A DNA stretch of 64,000 bases. It comes from CAYQJL01 sp964573295 (lineage in GTDB: Bacteria > Eisenbacteria > RBG-16-71-46 > CAIMUX01 > WJJG01). How positions within the stretch are numbered: position 1 is the stretch's first letter; each line of letters begins with the position of its first letter. The notes beneath the pieces are model-generated. The model searched no databases. It was not told the origin of the DNA and saw only the letters and a program-made list of their open reading frames with translations. Below are positions 18,205 to 27,126 of this stretch, one piece after another. A program made the position numbers and the translations under genes. The stretch is from positions 1 to 64,000 of the forward strand of contig CAZNJE010000012.1 of assembly GCA_964573295.1 (NCBI GenBank), in the 5' to 3' direction.

Positions 18205-18527
18205 GATCCACACCAGCTTTCGGGCCGCGAAGACTGAGAGTGGTTCGTATACGGTATCGCTTTTCTATGAAACGGATCGGCACATGACCTTGGAGGTGTT
18301 GTGACGATCTGGGACAAGCGACGGTCCGCAAGCTGAATCAACGCTGAATCAACGCTCCGTGCCGCGCGGAAGCGGGCGGCGGTTGCGAGCACGTCCGTTG
18401 AGACGTGTGCTCGTTCGTGATAGAATTGTTCGAGAGGTGATTCGCGATTCAATGCGCGTGGTTGGCTGACTAGCCTAGCAAGCGACCCCAAGATCGCGAT
18501 GGAACTGTCTACCAAGGAGGCTGCGAA
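18205..18527. other. Leader region of the propeller-like protein gene
   Basis: No gene is seen. It contains two adjacent copies of TGAATCAACGC near 18330-18355, and a 48-base block (18413-18460) similar to 8473-8520. The block has a possible -10 (TAGAAT) about 100 bases before the next start, so it may be a promoter and leader. Confidence 0.4.
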
Positions 18528-20141
18528 GTGCTGAGAGGAACCTCTGCCGCCCTAGCAGTGTGCGTCCTGCTGTTGTCTTTCCTCGGCTCTGCAGATGGGG
18601 AATGGCCTCACGAAGTCATATGTGATGACGGTGTCATGGGCCCCATGGAAGTCGCAGACTTGTCGAATGCCGGATGCGATCAAGTCTTCTGCCGTACATC
18701 CGACCACACGAGCCTGATCCGCTTCACCTGGGATCGTGGGACCTATGTCTGCGACACCTTGCTGACATTCGCACCAGCCCAGATTCGGCTCATGCAGCTC
18801 GGAGACACGGACCAGGACGGCGTGCAAGAACTCTACCTCACGACAACGGTCACCGAGCACGCGCTCTATCGCATCGACTATGACGGGCAGGGCTTCAGCG
18901 CGATGTTCATCGATGCCTTGCCGGGCGATTCGAAAGAGATGGTCGTGGGGGCGGGGATGAACCAACCCGGTTCCGAGGAGATCTACATATTCATTGAGGA
19001 TCAGGGCATCTATGCCTACCGTCATCTGGAAGGCTCGGCTTGGGCTGCCACTCATGTCTACGATACCACCGAACTCGACCCCTACATCGCAATCGGCGAT
19101 CTCGATCGCGATGGTCTGAATGAGCTCTACGCGACGCATCAGAATGGCTGGGCGTATCTGATCCGTTTGGATTTCGTGGATCCGAGCTGGCAGTCTCAGG
19201 ATGTGTGCATGGGCATGCCGCTGCCACAGCCTGATGGGGATCGAGATCCGTATGTGACCTACAGAGGATTGCTCATGGCCGACCTTGAGGACGATGGTTG
19301 GGACGACTTGTATTTGCTGCAGGAAACGACGAACTACATCGACGGATATCCACCCCGGTACGTCAGCGACCTGGTTCTGGTGCAGCACGATGCGGACTCG
19401 TTTTTTGAATGCCATGCGCAACGCTACTGGGAGGTTGCCCACTGGGTACGTTACTTGAGCGGTGATGCACCTCCGGGCGAGACTGACGCCACGGTGTCGG
19501 CAATTGACCGAGCACATGGAGGGACATACCAGGGCTTCTATGACGTGGAGTTCGCACCGGGGACCAGTCTCATCGTCAGAGGCTTCTCCCAGTTTCAGAC
19601 TGACCGCGCCGGTTCGCGGTCATTCTCCCACCAGGGACGGGTGTTTCGCCTTCACTGTGAAGGAGATCACTACCACCTCGATTTGTTAAGAGAATACGAA
19701 GAATCAGAAGAATGGTCGTCCCAACTGGGCATGGTGCGTGCTGGACGGCTCCGGGAATCCGCAGAGAGTCTCATCTACTCTTATACGCACGAAAACCAGT
19801 GGCTGCTTCTGGAGGCCCTATCGCCCTATAGTCAGGGGCTTCCGGCGAACCCTGGGGACCATTCCGTGCTGAGTCTCGGGAGCCCGACCTTGCTGGGCGC
19901 TTCTCAATCCGCTGAGATGCAGCTCCGGCTCTCAGCGCCAGCCCACGTAGAGATTACCGTGCACGATCTGACTGGTCGACGGATAGACACCGTTGTGCGC
20001 CAGAAGCTCTCGCGCGGGTTCCATGTTCTGGCCTGGCCTGGCTCTAGCGGTCACCACGATCTCAAGACGGGCGTCTATTGGGCGCGCCTATCTCTCAATG
20101 GCGTCCCGATCGAGGGTCAACGGCTGGTCATCGTGAAGTAG
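18528..20141 (+). CDS. Secreted propeller-like protein with FlgD-type C-terminus
   Basis: A 537-residue exported protein starting at GTG 18528 with AAGGAGG seven bases before it. A signal peptide (AALAVCVLLLSFLGSADG) is clear. The body has VCBS/FG-GAP-like calcium-binding turns (LGDTDQDGVQELYL, IGDLDRDGLNELYA, MADLEDDGWDDLYL) typical of beta-propeller surface proteins. The C-terminus (LTGRRIDTV...LAWPGSSGHHDLKTGVYWARL) is a FlgD Ig-like module. It stands directly after the duplicated guaA tail and belongs by type with the two preceding secreted proteins. Function is unknown; adhesion or matrix recognition is inference. Confidence 0.8.
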   Translation: MLRGTSAALAVCVLLLSFLGSADGEWPHEVICDDGVMGPMEVADLSNAGCDQVFCRTSDHTSLIRFTWDRGTYVCDTLLTFAPAQIRLMQLGDTDQDGVQELYLTTTVTEHALYRIDYDGQGFSAMFIDALPGDSKEMVVGAGMNQPGSEEIYIFIEDQGIYAYRHLEGSAWAATHVYDTTELDPYIAIGDLDRDGLNELYATHQNGWAYLIRLDFVDPSWQSQDVCMGMPLPQPDGDRDPYVTYRGLLMADLEDDGWDDLYLLQETTNYIDGYPPRYVSDLVLVQHDADSFFECHAQRYWEVAHWVRYLSGDAPPGETDATVSAIDRAHGGTYQGFYDVEFAPGTSLIVRGFSQFQTDRAGSRSFSHQGRVFRLHCEGDHYHLDLLREYEESEEWSSQLGMVRAGRLRESAESLIYSYTHENQWLLLEALSPYSQGLPANPGDHSVLSLGSPTLLGASQSAEMQLRLSAPAHVEITVHDLTGRRIDTVVRQKLSRGFHVLAWPGSSGHHDLKTGVYWARLSLNGVPIEGQRLVIVK

Positions 20142-20169
20142 GTCCAAGTCTCGGGGGGAGTCAGGCCCA

Positions 20170-20260
20170 TCGGCTTGTCCGTGAGGCTTCCAACCTGAGA
20201 TGGGATGGTCAGATGGCATACGGGACCTCGGCCAACCCGTTGCCGATCGGGGGCTTGGAA
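20170..20260 (+). pseudogene. Frameshifted FlgD-type sorting-domain remnant
   Basis: One frame reads LVREASNLRWDGQ; shifting the frame just after gives RDLGQPVAD. Together these match the W-D-G...D-L-G-Q-P-V signature at the end of the repeat protein (17640-17700). The piece looks like the tail of a lost secreted-protein gene. It is short, so chance is not excluded. Confidence 0.35.
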
Positions 20261-20295
20261 GCCGCCGCCTGGCCGCTTTCCTTTCGAACGGGCGG

Positions 20296-20314
20296 GGTGA
20301 GACGTAGTCTCACC
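20296..20314 (+). terminator. Hairpin downstream of the propeller-like gene
   Basis: A perfect eight-bp stem (20296-20303 with 20307-20314, three-base loop) is followed only by TTC. It may be a weak terminator 155 bases after the gene. Confidence 0.3.
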
Positions 20315-20552
20315 TTCAGCCGGTGCGGCGGCCGGCGGCCGGCGGCACGTCGCCCGGCGGTTGCTGGCCTTCCGGATAAGATTTTCTGAGCATTCAGTTT
20401 CCTTGATCGCGGAACAGCAGTGCCGGTTGGGGTTTTCTTCTAGATGGCGGCGTTGTAGACTACCGCTCTACTTCGTGAGTCATGGTCGCGGCAGCGAGCG
20501 GCCTGGATTTGAAACAGGTCCCCTCGGGGACCGCAGACGGGGGAGTACTGGA

Positions 20553-21119
20553 ATGAGACGCATCGGATGGCTCGGGTTTGCTGTCATGGCCGTCGGGGCA
20601 CTGCTTTGGCTAGCGGGCGATCACATGAGCGCCGTCGCCGAGGAAGAGGAGGCTGAGTTCGGCTACATCGGCGCCAGCTCCTGCAAGATGTGCCACAAGA
20701 GCGAGAAGAAGGGTGCCCAGTTCCAGAAGTGGGAGGAGAGCGCGCACGCCAAGGCGTACGAGACCCTGCTCACCGAGGAGTCGAAGAAGGTCGCCAAGGA
20801 GCTGGGGTACGAGACGTCGCCCGAAGAGACCGACTTCTGCCTGAAGTGCCATGTCACCGGCCACGGCGTGAAGGCCGAGCTCCTCGGCAAGAAGTACGAC
20901 AAGACCGAGGGCGTCTCGTGCGAGTCGTGTCACGGCCCGGGCTCGGAATACAAGATGGTTCACCTCAAGGACGTGGAGAAGGCCATGACGCTGGGGCTGA
21001 GGGATCCGGCCGACCCCGAGATGTGCAAGACCTGCCACAATGAAGAGAGCCCGACGTACAAGCCGTTCAAGTACGAAGAGATGCTGCCCGTCATCGCGCA
21101 CCCGATGCCGGAAGAGTAG
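20553..21119 (+). CDS. Periplasmic tetraheme cytochrome c (c554-like)
   Basis: A 188-residue exported protein with a signal segment (IGWLGFAVMAVGALLWLAG) and four CxxCH heme c sites at about residues 44 (CKMCH), 96 (CLKCH), 123 (CESCH) and 158 (CKTCH). The YIGASSCKMCH...W..S.H start and CESCHGPGS...H middle are typical of the cytochrome c554/multiheme family, which passes electrons in the periplasm. ATG 20553 is taken because the signal peptide begins there; the upstream frame is not protein-like. The system II maturation genes ccsA-resB lie 1 kb downstream, which would attach its hemes. The electron donor and acceptor are unknown. Confidence 0.9.
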   Translation: MRRIGWLGFAVMAVGALLWLAGDHMSAVAEEEEAEFGYIGASSCKMCHKSEKKGAQFQKWEESAHAKAYETLLTEESKKVAKELGYETSPEETDFCLKCHVTGHGVKAELLGKKYDKTEGVSCESCHGPGSEYKMVHLKDVEKAMTLGLRDPADPEMCKTCHNEESPTYKPFKYEEMLPVIAHPMPEE

Positions 21120-21267
21120 GCATAGATACGACCTGCGTGCGCGGCGTAGAGCCCGTGTTCGGCACGGGGCGAATCGCACCGCGTTGCTCGAGTGCCTGCG
21201 AATGCATGAGAATGCCTGCCTATGCAGGCGAGGGCGTGGCGCGGGTTCATGGAACGTACAGAGACTA

Positions 21268-21298
21268 GGGCGGGTGGGAGACTCCACCCGCCCTTTTT
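21268..21298 (+). terminator. Rho-independent terminator after the cytochrome gene
   Basis: A perfect ten-bp GC-rich stem (21268-21277 with 21284-21293, six-base loop) is followed by five T (21294-21298). It is a canonical intrinsic terminator. A smaller hairpin with a TTCGG loop lies upstream near 21150-21170. Confidence 0.9.
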
Positions 21299-21325
21299 GG
21301 GGCATCCTCATTCCAGGGAGGTCTC

Positions 21326-21877
21326 GTGAAGGTTGTCGCATTCAATGGCAGTCCCCGGCCGGAGGGGAACACGGCCAGCCTGATCCGCATGGTTTTCGCG
21401 GAGCTCGAGCGGGAGGGAATCGAGACCGAGCTCGTTCAGCTAGGCGGACAAGCGGTGCGCGGCTGTACCGCCTGCTATCAGTGTTCCCAGCGCCGGGACA
21501 AGCGATGCGTGCTTGGCGACGACATCATCAACGACTGCATCGCCAAGATCGATGCCGCCGACGGGGTCCTGTTGGGCTCTCCGACCTACTTCGCCAACAT
21601 GAGCACGGAAATGAAAGCCCTCGTTGATCGCGCCGGACTGGTCGCGAAGGTCAACGGCGATCTGTTTCAGCGCAAGGTGGGGGCGGCCGTCGTGGCGGTG
21701 CGCCGGGCAGGGTCGGTGCACACTTTCGACTCGATCAATCATTTCTTCACGATCAACCAGATGATCATCCCCGGTTCGATCTACTGGAACCTAGGCATCG
21801 GGCGCGAGCAGGGGCAGGTCAAAGAGGACAACGAGGGTTGCCGCACGATGCGCATCTTGGGCCAGAACATGGCCTGG
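21326..21877 (+). CDS. NADPH-dependent FMN reductase-like flavoprotein (cut by assembly gap)
   Basis: A flavodoxin-fold protein starting at GTG 21326, with AGGGAGG five bases before it. FNGSPRPEGNTASLI is the FMN phosphate loop, and GSPTYFANMSTEMKALVDR is the usual second loop. GCTACYQCSQRRDKRC adds clustered Cys as in iron-sulfur flavoproteins of this family. The reading frame runs into the 100-N gap at 21878 after about 184 residues, which is most of a normal 190-210 residue protein, so only the C-terminal end is missing. It likely reduces FMN or a quinone-like substrate with NAD(P)H. Confidence 0.8.
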
Positions 21878-21977
21878 NNNNNNNNNNNNNNNNNNNNNNN
21901 NNNNNNNNNNNNNNNNNNNNNNNNNNNNNNNNNNNNNNNNNNNNNNNNNNNNNNNNNNNNNNNNNNNNNNNNNNNNN
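21878..21977. other. Assembly gap (100 N)
   Basis: One hundred N, a conventional size for an unknown gap. It removes the end of the flavoprotein gene and an unknown number of copies of the adjacent 43-bp tandem repeat. Confidence 0.95.
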
Positions 21978-22089
21978 CTGCTCGAGAAGCTGGCGTCCTG
22001 AGCCGGCGCTCGTTGCCTGGCTGCTCGAGAAGCTGGCGTCCTGAGCCGGCGCTCGTTGCCTGGCTGCTCGAGAAGTCGGTGTCCTGAGC
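21978..22089. repeat. 43-bp tandem repeat at the assembly gap
   Basis: Units begin at 21978 and 22021 (identical, each starting CTGCTCGAGAAGCTGGCGTC); a third, diverged and shortened unit starts at 22064. The array runs into the N gap, so more copies probably exist. It lies between the ends of two convergent genes. Confidence 0.85.
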
Positions 22090-22103
22090 CGGCCCTCGTC
22101 CGC

Positions 22104-22937
22104 CTACTCGAAGCTCTCGTAGGAGTGCTGGCCGCCCAGGAAGAGATTCCCCAGGAACGAGAGAATCACCACCGCGAAACCGATGATCGCCAAGATCGCG
22201 GCGCGCCGGCCCTGCCAGTTGCGCTTGTAGCGGGCGTGCAGGTAGCCGGTGTAGAAGAGCCAGATGATCCAGGAGCCCACCTCCTTCGGATCCCAGCTCC
22301 AGAAAGACCCCCAGGCGTTGTAGGCCCAGATGGCGCCGGCGAACAATGCGCCCAGTGTAAAGAGCGGGTAGCCGATCGAGATGGCGCGGTGGTTGAGGAC
22401 ATCGAGCCGCGCTAGCTCCGCCGGCGTTGTGCCGGGCCGGCGTTCTTTGATCAGGTAGTAGATGGCCAGCCCGCATGAGACCGCGAATGCTCCTTCAGAA
22501 ACCGCCGCCATCGAGACGTGGATGTGCAGCCAGTAGCTCTGCAGGGCTGGCACGAGCTGCTCGGTGATCCGGGTGGGCAGGAGTGATGCGATGGCCATGA
22601 TCCCCAGGACGATCGGCGAGATGAACGATCCGAGCTCGAAGCGCCTGGTTTGCGTGATGAGTACGCCCAAAGAGATGGCCGCCATCCAGGACATGATGCT
22701 GGCGAACTCGTGCATCGAGGCCAGGGGGACGGTCCCGGCGATCTTCCAGCGAATGCCCAGGGCGATCAGCTGCGAAACCGATCCGGCGTACAGTCCGGCC
22801 ACACCGATCCAGCCCCACAGAGTTTGGCGTGTGGCGCTGCGCACGAGGAAGGCAACGAACGCGGCGATGTAGATCGCGAAGGCGATGGTGAAGAAGGTGA
22901 TATCGGGCGTCGAGCTCTGCTCCACGGAGAACCTCAC
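22104..22937 (-). CDS. ccsA: System II cytochrome c biogenesis protein CcsA/ResC
   Basis: This 277-residue polytopic membrane protein carries the heme-handling WWD motif AWGSFWSWDPKEVGSWI and conserved external His residues (SMHEFASIMSW, WLHIHVSMAAVSEG, NHRAISIGYPLF). With ResB it exports heme and ligates it to CxxCH sites of apocytochromes c. The GTG start overlaps the resB stop by four bases (GTGA), so they are translationally coupled. The length is slightly short but complete at both ends. The tetraheme cytochrome 1 kb away is a likely client. Confidence 0.93.
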   Translation of the reverse strand: MRFSVEQSSTPDITFFTIAFAIYIAAFVAFLVRSATRQTLWGWIGVAGLYAGSVSQLIALGIRWKIAGTVPLASMHEFASIMSWMAAISLGVLITQTRRFELGSFISPIVLGIMAIASLLPTRITEQLVPALQSYWLHIHVSMAAVSEGAFAVSCGLAIYYLIKERRPGTTPAELARLDVLNHRAISIGYPLFTLGALFAGAIWAYNAWGSFWSWDPKEVGSWIIWLFYTGYLHARYKRNWQGRRAAILAIIGFAVVILSFLGNLFLGGQHSYESFE

Positions 22938-24907
22938 GCGTTCGTGGTTTTGGGCTTGGGATACCTGTCGGGTTTACCCGCGGCGGGCGGCCATTGCTCC
23001 AAGAACTTGGCGGTCAGCGATGTGATCGAAGCCTGCCAGGCGTGGTCGACCAGGGCCGGCTCCTGGTTGCCCGCCCCAATATGAATCCAGTCGACCTTCC
23101 AGGCGCCGTCGGCGCGCCGGGCGCGCAGCAGGACGCGCTCGTGGCGGATGAGGAAGGCCACCAGCGTTCCCAGCGTCATGACGGCGAGTCCCACCCAGAC
23201 CCACTCGGAGCCAGGATGGGTGGCCATCTCGAGCCCGCTCTGCATGACCGGATCGTAGGAGACGAAACGCAGGGGCAACTCCGGTCCCGTTCCGATCACC
23301 ATGTCGGGGTGGAACAGGAAATACCAGGAGTGTCCGATGACGTCCTGGTCTTCGTAGAGCCGCAAGAGCACGGCCGGGTTGCGCGGCTCGTTCGATCCCT
23401 GGGCGGGACCGTGCTCGCCCACCCGGAAGTCGGTGAAGAAGGTGTCGATCTCTGCAGCGTAGGGTGTGCGCGGAAACTCGATTCGCTCACCCTTTCGCAG
23501 CGTGAAGGTGACCGGATTCACGAAGCGGTGCGAATGTTGTCCGTGAGGCCCTCCAGCACTCTCCGCGCCGCCCATGGCGCCGCCCATGGCGCTACCCATG
23601 GCGTCGCCCATCGTGCCGCCCATCGCGCCTTCCGTGTCCCCGGCGCCCAGGACGCGGTCGCTCAGGCCGGCTTCCGCCAGCAGCGCCCTGCGCATGGGAG
23701 GCGGTACCGACGACGGATCCATGCCCTCGGGCAGAAGCTCTCGCAAGCGCTCTTCCAGCTCCGCCTCGGTAGGCGCATCGCTGGGGTGCTCGCCGGGGCG
23801 CTCGCCGGAGCCCATGTCCGGGCCCTTGCCCGGGCCCATGCCCGAACCCTCGCCCGGCTGATCGCCTGCCCGGCCTTGGCCGGATTCGGCGCGACCCGGT
23901 GCCTCGGGCTCGCCTCCCTGCCCCGCTCCGGGCGCCTCTCCGGCTGCCTCTTCCGAGGTCTCTCCCGTCGTGCTTCGGTCTCCGATACTGGGCTCGACGG
24001 GCACGTCGTAGACCAACTGCAGACTGGGAATGGCGAACGGGTCGGGCCGGTAGGAGGACTGGTAGAAACTGTAGCCCGCGTGGCGCAGCGGCTTGTTCAC
24101 TTCGAGGTGCATCTCGCGAACCACCGTGGTGTCACGCACCAGGCGCACGTGGCTGACGTAGTCGGCGATCTGGCCGCGGGAGGTCATTTCGATCGTGAAG
24201 TCCAGCAACTCGATGTGGGCATCGGTGCCGGGGATGCGCACCCAGTCGCCAGGGCGCAGCCAGACCATGCTCGAGGTGCCCGAGGACGCCATGATCAAGC
24301 CGCCCACCACCAGGAACAGGAAGCCCAGGTGCGTCAGAATCGGCCCCATCCGGGCGAACCCGAATCGCGAGGCCGCCAGGCGGAATGAGTCGCCGGATTC
24401 CTGGGCCTTGACGTGGAACCATTTGCCGCGGAAAAACGAGACAGCCTTCTCCATCGGGAGGGCCTGTTGGCTCGACCAGCTGACGACCCGAGAGGAATCG
24501 AACCGATCCTCCGCGGGCAATCGGTTGCTGAACGCTTGGCGCCACTGATGGGACCACCGCTTGACGATGCAGGCCAGCAGGCTCAGCGAGAGCAGGGCCA
24601 GCAACGTTCGGAACAGGGGCGAGCGATAGGGATGGTCCGGGACCACGTTGACCAAGAACCAGATCCACGGCTCGTCCATCCGGTCGCCGAGGCGCACGCG
24701 CGCCAGTTCGCCACGGATGGGAAGCTGATCGACGACCACCATGGCGAGAATGCTGGTCAACGCCAATACGAGGACGATGATGATGGCGAAACTCGTGTCG
24801 CTCAACAGATGGTATGTAGCGCGTACAAGCTCGACGACCGGGTTCCCGGACGCCGGGCGCGTGCCCTTCTCGGGCCCTGAAGCTGACATTCTAAAATCCC
24901 GCTCCAT
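22934..24907 (-). CDS. resB: System II cytochrome c biogenesis protein ResB/Ccs1 with low-complexity insert
   Basis: About 657 residues. The N-terminus has the ResB pair of membrane helices (FAIIIVLVLALTSILAMVV and a second near LLALLSLSLLACIVKRW), a third hydrophobic helix near GPILTHLGFLFLVVGGLIM, and a final one near WVGLAVMTLGTLVAFLI before HERVLLRA. It partners CcsA. An insert in the periplasmic part, roughly residues 330-480, is Gly/Glu/Pro-rich and includes repeats of the type AMGG-TMGD-AMGS coded by 12-base units (plus-strand 23570-23625). ATG 24907 is used; ATG 24889 is also possible, and neither has a strong ribosome site. Confidence 0.88.
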   Translation of the reverse strand: MERDFRMSASGPEKGTRPASGNPVVELVRATYHLLSDTSFAIIIVLVLALTSILAMVVVDQLPIRGELARVRLGDRMDEPWIWFLVNVVPDHPYRSPLFRTLLALLSLSLLACIVKRWSHQWRQAFSNRLPAEDRFDSSRVVSWSSQQALPMEKAVSFFRGKWFHVKAQESGDSFRLAASRFGFARMGPILTHLGFLFLVVGGLIMASSGTSSMVWLRPGDWVRIPGTDAHIELLDFTIEMTSRGQIADYVSHVRLVRDTTVVREMHLEVNKPLRHAGYSFYQSSYRPDPFAIPSLQLVYDVPVEPSIGDRSTTGETSEEAAGEAPGAGQGGEPEAPGRAESGQGRAGDQPGEGSGMGPGKGPDMGSGERPGEHPSDAPTEAELEERLRELLPEGMDPSSVPPPMRRALLAEAGLSDRVLGAGDTEGAMGGTMGDAMGSAMGGAMGGAESAGGPHGQHSHRFVNPVTFTLRKGERIEFPRTPYAAEIDTFFTDFRVGEHGPAQGSNEPRNPAVLLRLYEDQDVIGHSWYFLFHPDMVIGTGPELPLRFVSYDPVMQSGLEMATHPGSEWVWVGLAVMTLGTLVAFLIRHERVLLRARRADGAWKVDWIHIGAGNQEPALVDHAWQASITSLTAKFLEQWPPAAGKPDRYPKPKTTNA

Positions 24908-25039
24908 GATTCGTGGGTCAGAGGACGAAGCGACAGCATACCGAACCGGCGGCGCTCCCGCACCCACAATCCGAGCGCAGAAGCTACCTGCCGCGAAGTT
25001 GGGTTCAAGGGGGGCGTGACCTCGGAGACGACCGAAACC

Positions 25040-25939
25040 CTACGGGGAGGCCGCCAGAACCTGTGATGCCTCGGGCATGCGATGCCACCAGGTTGCCTGC
25101 ACGATCCCGTCTTCGAGAAGGAAGACAGCCGGCAGCGCGCGATAGTACTGCCGCAGGACGCGCTCGGGGGAGGTGCCCACGGGGAAGTTGGGCAGGTGCT
25201 TCATGCGCCAGGCTTGCGCCTCCCCGCGCGTTCCCGGATAGACGGCCAGAACCTGTGGTCCATCAGGGGCCGATGCCACTTGCTTGAGTTCTGGGATTCC
25301 TTCGTCGCAGGCCGGACACGCTGGGCCGACCAATGCGAGGAGTACCCGGCCCCTATCGACGGGCACCCCAGCGGCGCCTTCGACCGCCATGTCCGATAGG
25401 TCGCTGCCCGGGCCGATGCCGACGACGAGCGCATCGAGCGGAAGAGCGGTGCCGAAGACGGTGAGACCCAAGGCCACCGCCAGCAGAGGGACGGCCACGG
25501 CCCACTGCCACCGGCGGGTTCGAAAGCCGCGCACCAGGTAGAGGCCGATCAGTGAAGCCACGACGACGAGGGTGTCCTCGACGATGACCTCCTGCGGACC
25601 GCGATCGATCATCCGCCCGAAACACCCGCACTCTTCCGCGTTGCCGTGCGCCCAGGCCCACGCGGTGACCCCGATGAAGCCCAGCATCAGGAGGATCGTG
25701 CCCGAGAAGACCAGACGCGGCCACACGAAGGCGAGGAAAGCCGCGGCGGTGACCAGCTCGAGCCCCACGAAGAAATAGGCCAGAAACGGTGACCATGAAG
25801 CGGGCGTGACCTGGTGGGCGGTGATCTGCTCCATGAAAAGCACCGGGTCACCCGCTTTGAAGAAAGCCGCCACGGCCAAGACGGCGGCCGGGACGAGTCC
25901 CAGGATGTAGGCGACCACGATGCGCCACGTGCTGGTCAT
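25040..25939 (-). CDS. MauE/DoxX-like membrane protein fused to a thioredoxin-like domain
   Basis: 299 residues. The first 160 form four membrane helices of the MauE/DoxX type, with the loop Cys pair ECGCFGRM often seen in this group. The C-terminal 120 residues are outside the membrane and contain GPACPACDEGIPELK, a CxxC thioredoxin-like site in a peroxiredoxin/TlpA-like fold. MauE-type proteins are thought to pass reducing power across the membrane, like DsbD/CcdA; fused to a thiol domain this could reduce apocytochrome CxxCH sites. The position next to resB-ccsA fits that, but it is inference. It is followed upstream by a second thioredoxin-like gene in the same direction. Confidence 0.8.
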   Translation of the reverse strand: MTSTWRIVVAYILGLVPAAVLAVAAFFKAGDPVLFMEQITAHQVTPASWSPFLAYFFVGLELVTAAAFLAFVWPRLVFSGTILLMLGFIGVTAWAWAHGNAEECGCFGRMIDRGPQEVIVEDTLVVVASLIGLYLVRGFRTRRWQWAVAVPLLAVALGLTVFGTALPLDALVVGIGPGSDLSDMAVEGAAGVPVDRGRVLLALVGPACPACDEGIPELKQVASAPDGPQVLAVYPGTRGEAQAWRMKHLPNFPVGTSPERVLRQYYRALPAVFLLEDGIVQATWWHRMPEASQVLAASP

Positions 25940-25963
25940 CGAAAGCTCATCCCCCCGTCCGGG

Positions 25964-26851
25964 CTAGCGCTGCTCGGCCCGTTCGATGATTTCGATCAAA
26001 TCCGCTTCCATCGAAACAATCGGCTCTTCCTCGATGCGGCCTAACTCCAGATCGTCCTGGAAGACCATGAACGTGGGCGTGTAATCCAGCGCGCAGATCT
26101 CGATCCAGTCGGCGGGCTCGATCATGTTTTCATCGGTGGCGACCAGACGCAGGTTCAGATGGGGGTTGTCCGCCGCGTCCAGCGTGCCCAGCAGGGCCGG
26201 GAGCGTGTGCTTGCACACCAGGCACCAGGTGCCGAAGAAGGCCACGATCTCAACGTCGGTGTCGACCTCGGCCAGTGCGCGGATCATGGCCGGATCCGGA
26301 TCGTAGGCGGCGGCTCGGCGCGCGTAGACCGGCTGGCGGCGATCGAGTTCCTCCCGGCCGATCTCCCCGACCATGGGCGGGAGCGGCTCGACCACGAACT
26401 CATGCTCCAGCGTGCTGAAGTGGATCCGCCCCTCGGGGTCGGACACGAAACTACCGGTGGAGGTGCCGCTATCAGCCGGTCGCAGTTGCCCGGTCTCGCT
26501 CACGATCTCCTCGGTCGGGTGGGCCAGTACTTCTCCGGTGACCAGGTCGAGTGTATAGGCCCGCGGCCAGGCGCGCTGGAGGACCAGCATCGTCTGGTAG
26601 TCGGTGCTGTCGAAGACCTCGGCGATCGGCGCCGGATCCTCCTCGGCGGGAGCACCGTTTCCTCCCGGCGTGCTGCGGACCGCCCTGAGCTCGGTGTTCT
26701 CCAGCCAGGCCGCCGCCGCTTCGGTTCCGGTGTGCCGCGCGCTGCCCGAGTCCTCGTCCGCGCAACACCATAGCGGGAAGGTGAGCGCGGCCGTGGAAAG
26801 TGCGATGACCAGGGAGGGCCACATCCAGGTGCATGAAAAGCGATTCCTCAC
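25964..26851 (-). CDS. Exported thioredoxin-like protein
   Basis: A 295-residue protein. GTG 26851 is the start because GGAGG lies seven bases upstream; the longer frame lacks a signal. A signal segment (LVIALSTAALTFPLWCCADED) might be a lipoprotein signal, with the Cys pair just after the hydrophobic part. After a 160-residue N-terminal region of unknown fold, VEIVAFFGTWCLVCKHTLPALL gives a thioredoxin-type CLVC site, and IEICALDYTPTFMVFQDDLELGR the cis-Pro strand. The gap to the MauE-Trx gene is 24 bases, so one operon is likely. A role in cytochrome c thiol reduction is inferred. Confidence 0.78.
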   Translation of the reverse strand: MRNRFSCTWMWPSLVIALSTAALTFPLWCCADEDSGSARHTGTEAAAAWLENTELRAVRSTPGGNGAPAEEDPAPIAEVFDSTDYQTMLVLQRAWPRAYTLDLVTGEVLAHPTEEIVSETGQLRPADSGTSTGSFVSDPEGRIHFSTLEHEFVVEPLPPMVGEIGREELDRRQPVYARRAAAYDPDPAMIRALAEVDTDVEIVAFFGTWCLVCKHTLPALLGTLDAADNPHLNLRLVATDENMIEPADWIEICALDYTPTFMVFQDDLELGRIEEEPIVSMEADLIEIIERAEQR

Positions 26852-27126
26852 GACGAATCCTCCGCGGATGATGGCTCCGAAACTTCTCTCTTCTGCAGAA
26901 ACCCAGCCCGGGTCGTAGCGGTTCCCCCCGCGCGGAGCAGAGATTCGCACAGCAAGGTCCGCGCGCCGCCGATAGGTGTGGCAGATCCGGGGTCGCCTTC
27001 CGGACAGCGAACGAAGAAGCGTAGCAAAGCGCTCTCTACGACCAAAGGGGAATTCTCATCCCGGACAGGCCGCGGCGGTATTCCCCGGCGTCGGGCGGCA
27101 TCCACCCCGCATGAGGAGAGAACCAC

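Larger units (their letters stand above)
20142..20552. other. Intergenic region with a sorting-domain remnant
   Basis: There is no intact gene in 411 bases. It holds a broken FlgD-like piece (20170-20260), an eight-bp hairpin (20296-20314) and a GC-rich GGCCGGCGGC tract. The leader of the cytochrome gene occupies the end. Confidence 0.5.

Noticed and set aside
17786..18304. Plus-strand frame over the guaA copy as an intact 172-residue gene
   Set aside because: It is a frameshifted remnant: after LPASAGG the frame leaves the guaA reading and no domain is complete.
16985..18331. Large minus-strand frame opposite the repeat protein
   Set aside because: It is antisense to strongly repetitive coding sequence and to the guaA remnant; the composition (Arg/His/Gln-rich) is that of a GC-rich shadow.
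20078..20389. Plus-strand 103-codon frame overlapping the propeller gene end
   Set aside because: It begins inside the previous gene in another frame. Only a short FlgD-like remnant (20170-20260) is kept as meaningful.
21978..22089. CRISPR array
   Set aside because: The 43-bp units are directly adjacent without spacers, and no cas gene is near.
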